Origin: Methylotenera sp964400215
GTDB taxonomy: Bacteria > Pseudomonadota > Gammaproteobacteria > Burkholderiales > Methylophilaceae
Assembly: GCA_964400215.1 (NCBI GenBank)
Contig: CAYNSY010000005.1
Location: 36,864 to 100,863, forward strand
Length of the DNA: 64,000 nt
Reading direction: 5' to 3'
The translations under genes and the position numbers were made by a program. Shown here in pieces: positions 60,583 through 64,000 of the stretch. The notes under the pieces are model-generated. The model was not told the origin of the DNA. It saw nothing but the letters and a program-made list of their open reading frames with translations, and made no database searches. The first letter of the stretch is position 1. Every line of letters begins with the position of its first letter.

Positions 60583-62040
60583 ATGAACTTTAAACTACGT
60601 AATTTAGTAGCAGCAACATTGGCCGGTTCAATGTTGATGGGTTTTGGTGCTAACGCCATGGCCGATTCTACTGATGATATTTTGAACGCGCTGATTGCAA
60701 AAGGCGTGTTGACTGAAGAAGAAGGTGCGCTTTTACAAAAAGGCCGTACCGGTGAAAAAGAAGCGGCCGCAAAGAAAAAAGAATCTGAAATTAAAGCCTC
60801 ATTTAAAGATGGTATTAAATGGGAATCTGGCGATAAAGCTAACAGTATGAGCATTAACGGTCGTATTCAATTAGATGCACGTTCAAACGACATTAATGGT
60901 GGCACAACAGCTAATGACAAGATTGCAGACACTTTTGAAGTGCGTCGCGCTTACTTAGGCGCTAAAGGTACGTTTGCTAAGTACTACGATTTTGAAGTGA
61001 CGGCTGACTTTGCTCAGTCAAACGGTTCATCTACAACTTATACGCCACTTGATGTTGCGTACATGAACTTTCACTGGTGGGATCAAGCGCAATTCCAATT
61101 TGGTCAATTTAAAATGCCATTCAGCTTAGAAGAGCGTACTAGCTCACGCTTTATTGATTTCCAAGAGCGTTCATTTGTAAATAACGGTAGCTTAACACCA
61201 GGTAAAGAACGTGGTGCTATGTTGCACGGTACGCCTGTGGCTGGTTTAAATTACGCGATTGCCTTCTCTACAGGTCAAGGTAAAAATACCAACGATGTTG
61301 ACCAACGTGAAGATGCCAAAGACATTATTCTTCATGCCGATGCCAACTTAGCTGAATTTATGGGTAACAAAGACGCCGTGATGCACTTAGGTGCGAGTTA
61401 TGCAAATGGCGATTTGCCTCCTGCTGCCATTAGTACACAACGAACAGAAGGCCGTGGACTGGAGTTCTTTAAAGCCACCGCTCCAACTGGCACTACCATG
61501 GAAAGAACCCGTTACGGTTTAGAATCCGTAGCGGCTTATGGCCCGGTTAAGTTGCAAGGTGAATACTCAGAAGCGAAATTTGAAGGTACAAATGCAAGTT
61601 CAGTATCCTATAACAACAGCTTGGATGCTTACTACGTAGAAGCCTTATGGTTGATTACTGGTGAGAGCTATGCCGATGCCTACAAAAAAGGTAAATTTGA
61701 CCGTATCAAACCTAAAAATGATTTCAATCCAAGTGGTAAAGGTGGTTTAGGTGCGATTGAATTGGGTATTCGTTACAGCAAGTTTGATGCCACTGATTTC
61801 ACAACAGTTGCTAATGGCGCTACTGCAAATACTCCTGTAATGACAGCTAGTTCAGCTACAGCGTCATATACAAATAAAGCCGATGCGTATACCGTTGGTT
61901 TGAAATGGATGCCAACAGCTAATGCACGAGTGTTGTTGACTTATGTTAAGACTAATTTTGATACACCAGTCCTAGCTGCTACAGGCGAAACTGTGAATGA
62001 TGAAAAAGTATTAATGATGCGCACACAATACGATTTCTAA
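60583..62040 (+). CDS. OprP/OprO-family phosphate-selective porin
   Basis: 485-residue outer-membrane porin with a Sec signal (LVAATLAGSMLMGFGANAMA), a short coiled-coil stretch with EEGALLQKGRTGEKEAAAKK (about 48-75), and a beta-barrel body of alternating segments ending in a C-terminal phenylalanine (MRTQYDF). It belongs to the Porin_O_P group (FEVRRAYLGAKGTFAKYYDF; QFGQFKMPFSLEERTS). A near-consensus Pho box precedes it, consistent with phosphate or polyphosphate uptake under starvation. The base composition is more A/T-rich at third positions than neighbouring genes, as often seen for highly expressed porins. Confidence 0.92.
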   Translation: MNFKLRNLVAATLAGSMLMGFGANAMADSTDDILNALIAKGVLTEEEGALLQKGRTGEKEAAAKKKESEIKASFKDGIKWESGDKANSMSINGRIQLDARSNDINGGTTANDKIADTFEVRRAYLGAKGTFAKYYDFEVTADFAQSNGSSTTYTPLDVAYMNFHWWDQAQFQFGQFKMPFSLEERTSSRFIDFQERSFVNNGSLTPGKERGAMLHGTPVAGLNYAIAFSTGQGKNTNDVDQREDAKDIILHADANLAEFMGNKDAVMHLGASYANGDLPPAAISTQRTEGRGLEFFKATAPTGTTMERTRYGLESVAAYGPVKLQGEYSEAKFEGTNASSVSYNNSLDAYYVEALWLITGESYADAYKKGKFDRIKPKNDFNPSGKGGLGAIELGIRYSKFDATDFTTVANGATANTPVMTASSATASYTNKADAYTVGLKWMPTANARVLLTYVKTNFDTPVLAATGETVNDEKVLMMRTQYDF

Positions 62041-62071
62041 TTTGTTAGTTAAATTAAGATGATGTGTTGAT

Positions 62072-62098
62072 AAAAAACCCGCTTCGGCGGGTTTTTTA
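62072..62098 (+). terminator. Rho-independent terminator after the porin gene
   Basis: AAAAAACCCGC and GCGGGTTTTTT form an 11-bp stem with a stable TTCG tetraloop and terminal T run. Confidence 0.93.
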
Positions 62099-62101
62099 TT
62101 A

Positions 62102-62235
62102 TGTAGGAGCGCAATTAATTGCGCGAAATGGTGCTATGACATGGGTATTATTCGCGCAATAAGCCAGTGCTTTGCTTCCCCGTAGAATAGATGACATGAA
62201 TGTCATATATTCATACGTGAAACTGCGCTCCTACA
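62102..62235. mobile_element. MITE-like element with 12-bp terminal inverted repeats, copy 2
   Basis: Shorter copy (134 bp) of the element at 57351-57533, same orientation, with identical ends TGTAGGAGCGCA and TGCGCTCCTACA. It lies in the promoter region of the downstream PhoX-like gene. Confidence 0.8.
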
Positions 62236-62291
62236 ATTGTATTAAATTGCAGGCGAATAATCGGTATTTTTTCGTATAAAAAAGGATAGGT

Positions 62292-63626
62292 ATGAAACTA
62301 TTATTTTCTTTAATGGCTGCTTTGCTGTATGCCAACACCAGTATCGCTGGGCCAAGCTACATTGTGCCGCTGGCAGCCGATTGGCGGGTGCAGCCTATCA
62401 TCACGGTGGGTGAATCAGCGGCTAATGGCTATGCCATGGTTGGGGTGCCCGATGGGTTAGGCGCCTATGCCAATGCCGATGGCACAATGACGGTATTGAT
62501 GAACCACGAGTTGGCTAACAACAAAGGCGCGGTGCGTGCCCACGGTCAAAAAGGGGCATTTGTCTCGCGCTGGGTGATTGATGTGGAGCGCTTAAAAGTG
62601 CAAAGCGGAGCGGATTTAGTGCGAGCCACCTTGCCGATAGGCGTGGCGCAGCCATTTAATCGCTTGTGTTCCGCCGATTTGGCACCCAGTTCGGCTTTCT
62701 ATAATGCGGCCTCGGGTAAGGGTTATGCCGGACAGCTGTTTTTGAATGGGGAAGAAGACAAAGCCGGCGGCCGTGCTTACGCCCATGCATTGAATGGCAT
62801 CAGTTACGAATTGGCTGATTTAGGTCGTATTGCCTGGGAGAATGTGTTGGCTCACCCTGGGGCTGGCGATAGCACCTTGGTCATCGGTTTGGATGACATT
62901 CATAACGGCGTGCTGTTGGTCTACCAAGGGCAAAAATCCAAGCAGGGCAGTGTGATACAGCAAGCAGGCTTGGTTGGCGGTCAGCTCTACGCGGTAAAAG
63001 TAACTGGCGATCGGTTTAGTTTGGTGGCCTTGCCTGATGCGACCAAATTAGACGGTAAAAGCCTGCGAGACCAAGCGCTCAAACTGGGTGCCATGGGTTT
63101 TGCGCGGCCAGAAGACGGCGCATGGGACACGCTAAATAGCCGAGCATTTTGGTTTAATACCACCGATAAAATAGGCGGCGACAGCCGCTTAAGTCAGCTG
63201 CTGTTCGACGACATCACTAAGCCAGAAGCCGGCGGTAGTATCACCACTAAAATCCGTGCAAGCGAGGTGGGTGCGGAAATGTTGGATAATTTAACGGTGG
63301 ATGCCGCCGGCCGGGTGTTGTTGCAGGAAGACCCGGGCGAGCACGAACGCTTGGCGGCCATTTGGTTGTTTGATCCAAAAAACAACAAAAGCACTAAGCT
63401 ATTTGAGGCTAACCCGGCGCTGTTTAAGAAGGGTGGCAGTGCTTTTATGACGCTGGATGAAGAGCACTCCGGCATTGTCGAAGTGACCGATTTGTTGCGC
63501 AAGGCTACCTGGTTTGATAGCAAACGCCGTTATTACTTGGGCACCACCCAAGCGCACTTGCCCAGCCCGAATGCCAGCTTGGTGGAGTACGGTCAGCTAT
63601 GGTTGATGTCTGGGCCAGCCAATTAG
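62292..63626 (+). CDS. PhoX-like (DUF839) secreted protein
   Basis: 444-residue exported protein with a Sec signal (MKLLFSLMAALLYANTSIA). The body fits the DUF839/PhoX-like beta-propeller: NGYAMVGVPDGLGAYANADG, VLMNHELANNKG near 80, RLCSADLAP, FLNGEEDKAGGRAYAHA near 155, FARPEDGAWD near 270 and LLQEDPGEH near 345. Acidic residues in these blocks correspond to those binding calcium and iron in PhoX phosphatase. It is shorter than classical PhoX and uses Sec rather than Tat export, so alkaline phosphatase activity is only inferred. AAGGA lies about 8 nt before the ATG. Confidence 0.72.
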   Translation: MKLLFSLMAALLYANTSIAGPSYIVPLAADWRVQPIITVGESAANGYAMVGVPDGLGAYANADGTMTVLMNHELANNKGAVRAHGQKGAFVSRWVIDVERLKVQSGADLVRATLPIGVAQPFNRLCSADLAPSSAFYNAASGKGYAGQLFLNGEEDKAGGRAYAHALNGISYELADLGRIAWENVLAHPGAGDSTLVIGLDDIHNGVLLVYQGQKSKQGSVIQQAGLVGGQLYAVKVTGDRFSLVALPDATKLDGKSLRDQALKLGAMGFARPEDGAWDTLNSRAFWFNTTDKIGGDSRLSQLLFDDITKPEAGGSITTKIRASEVGAEMLDNLTVDAAGRVLLQEDPGEHERLAAIWLFDPKNNKSTKLFEANPALFKKGGSAFMTLDEEHSGIVEVTDLLRKATWFDSKRRYYLGTTQAHLPSPNASLVEYGQLWLMSGPAN

Positions 63627-63638
63627 TTGGAAGCCTCG

Positions 63639-63764
63639 CCGCGAGGCGCATTCGCGGCGGGGCTGCAATGCCGCAAGGGCATTCCCGTCATTTCTAAGTC
63701 TCAAACGACTCGACTTGAAATTCGTGACGCTCCTACATAAACCCTAAAAAGCTTATTGGCGGCG
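63639..63764. repeat. interspersed repeat fragments before the right inverted repeat
   Basis: Contains GCGGCGGGGCTGCAATGCCG, a partial copy (63672-63726) of the segment that recurs at 63896-63948, and a GCTCCTACATAA end fragment like the MITE termini. Mosaic of repeat pieces, no gene. Confidence 0.7.
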
Positions 63765-64000
63765 ATGCCGCAATTTTCGCCCCGTTCGTGCTGAGCTTGT
63801 CGAAGCATGCGCTATCCAGAAACAAGCCGATAAATATCACGGTTATCTGCAATTTGCACTTAGCACCCTTCGACAAGCTCATGCCGCAATGCCGCAAGGG
63901 CATTCCCGTCATTTCTAAGTCTCAAACAACTCGACTTGAAATTCGTGAAGGGCATTCCCTTCTGATCTAATGCTCAATAAAACTCGCATTGATCATCGTG
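63765..64000 (-). repeat. 236-bp inverted repeat, right copy
   Basis: Reverse complement of 50815-51050 with one mismatch. It runs to the window edge, so the true repeat may be longer. The region 63627-64000 has no gene. Confidence 0.95.

Noticed and set aside
62190..62216. TGTCAT sequence upstream of the PhoX-like gene as a Pho box
   Set aside because: It is part of the palindrome of the MITE-like element and occurs likewise in the other copy; the 11-bp repeat register is not met.
1..64000. tRNA and rRNA genes
   Set aside because: Intergenic regions are short and I recognised no tRNA cloverleaf or rRNA sequence; a dedicated tRNA/rRNA search would settle this.

Overview
The window looks like a contiguous piece of a betaproteobacterial chromosome, most likely Nitrosomonadales and possibly Methylophilaceae-like. 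The evidence is indirect: the gene neighbourhoods (ispE-lolB, ubiJ-ubiB-ubiE, ftsY-ftsE-ftsX-rpoH, coaD-ferredoxin, fur-bamE-dapB-carAB-greA, rlmE-ftsH-folP-glmM), an Entner-Doudoroff edd-eda pair, and protein sequences of betaproteobacterial type. No rRNA or tRNA gene, prophage, transposase or CRISPR array was seen. Coding density is high and most genes are core housekeeping genes.

Layout. 1-3.3 kb (minus): ispE, lolB and a TPR lipoprotein. 3.6-8.6 kb (plus): a Gld-type ABC exporter (ATPase, permease, GldG-like, DUF4340), then mutM. 8.5-15.6 kb (minus): ubiB, ubiJ, ubiE, a DUF971 gene, rpoH with a CIRCE operator, ftsX, ftsE, ftsY. 15.8-20.8 kb (plus): two M16 peptidase-family genes, rsmD, coaD, ferredoxin, gloA, a GIY-YIG gene and a small unknown. 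20.9-25.8 kb (minus): dnaJ, dnaK, grpE (with a sigma-32-type promoter) and an LpxL-like acyltransferase. 25.9-29.3 kb (plus): edd, eda, HAD hydrolase. 29.4-31.6 kb (minus): hemH, hrcA. 31.7-34.2 kb (plus): nadK, recN. 34.3-42.5 kb: fur, bamE with a long repetitive tail, dapB, carA, carB, greA, DUF4149. 42.5-47.7 kb: yhbY, rlmE, ftsH, folP, glmM.

The most interesting part is 47.7-63.6 kb, which reads as a phosphate-starvation island. It holds a PAP2 phosphatase, a zinc-dependent phospholipase C family protein, a GT4 glycosyltransferase resembling diacylglycerol glucosyltransferases, pstSCAB-phoU, an Acr3/ArsC arsenic pair, a Porin_O_P (OprP-like) porin and a PhoX-like (DUF839) secreted protein. 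PhoB-box-like 11-bp-period repeats precede the PAP2, phospholipase, glycosyltransferase, pstS and porin genes. My reading is a Pho-controlled membrane-lipid remodelling module (phospholipid to diacylglycerol to glycolipid) beside phosphate uptake and arsenate defence. prfB (with its programmed +1 frameshift) and lysS sit inside the island as ordinary housekeeping genes.

The island also carries interspersed repeats: a 236-bp sequence present in inverted orientation at 50815-51050 and 63765-64000 (one mismatch), and two MITE-like elements with 12-bp terminal inverted repeats at 57351-57533 and 62102-62235. Two heat-shock circuits meet in the window: hrcA is encoded here, and its apparent operator lies in front of rpoH, while the dnaK-region chaperones appear to use a sigma-32 promoter.
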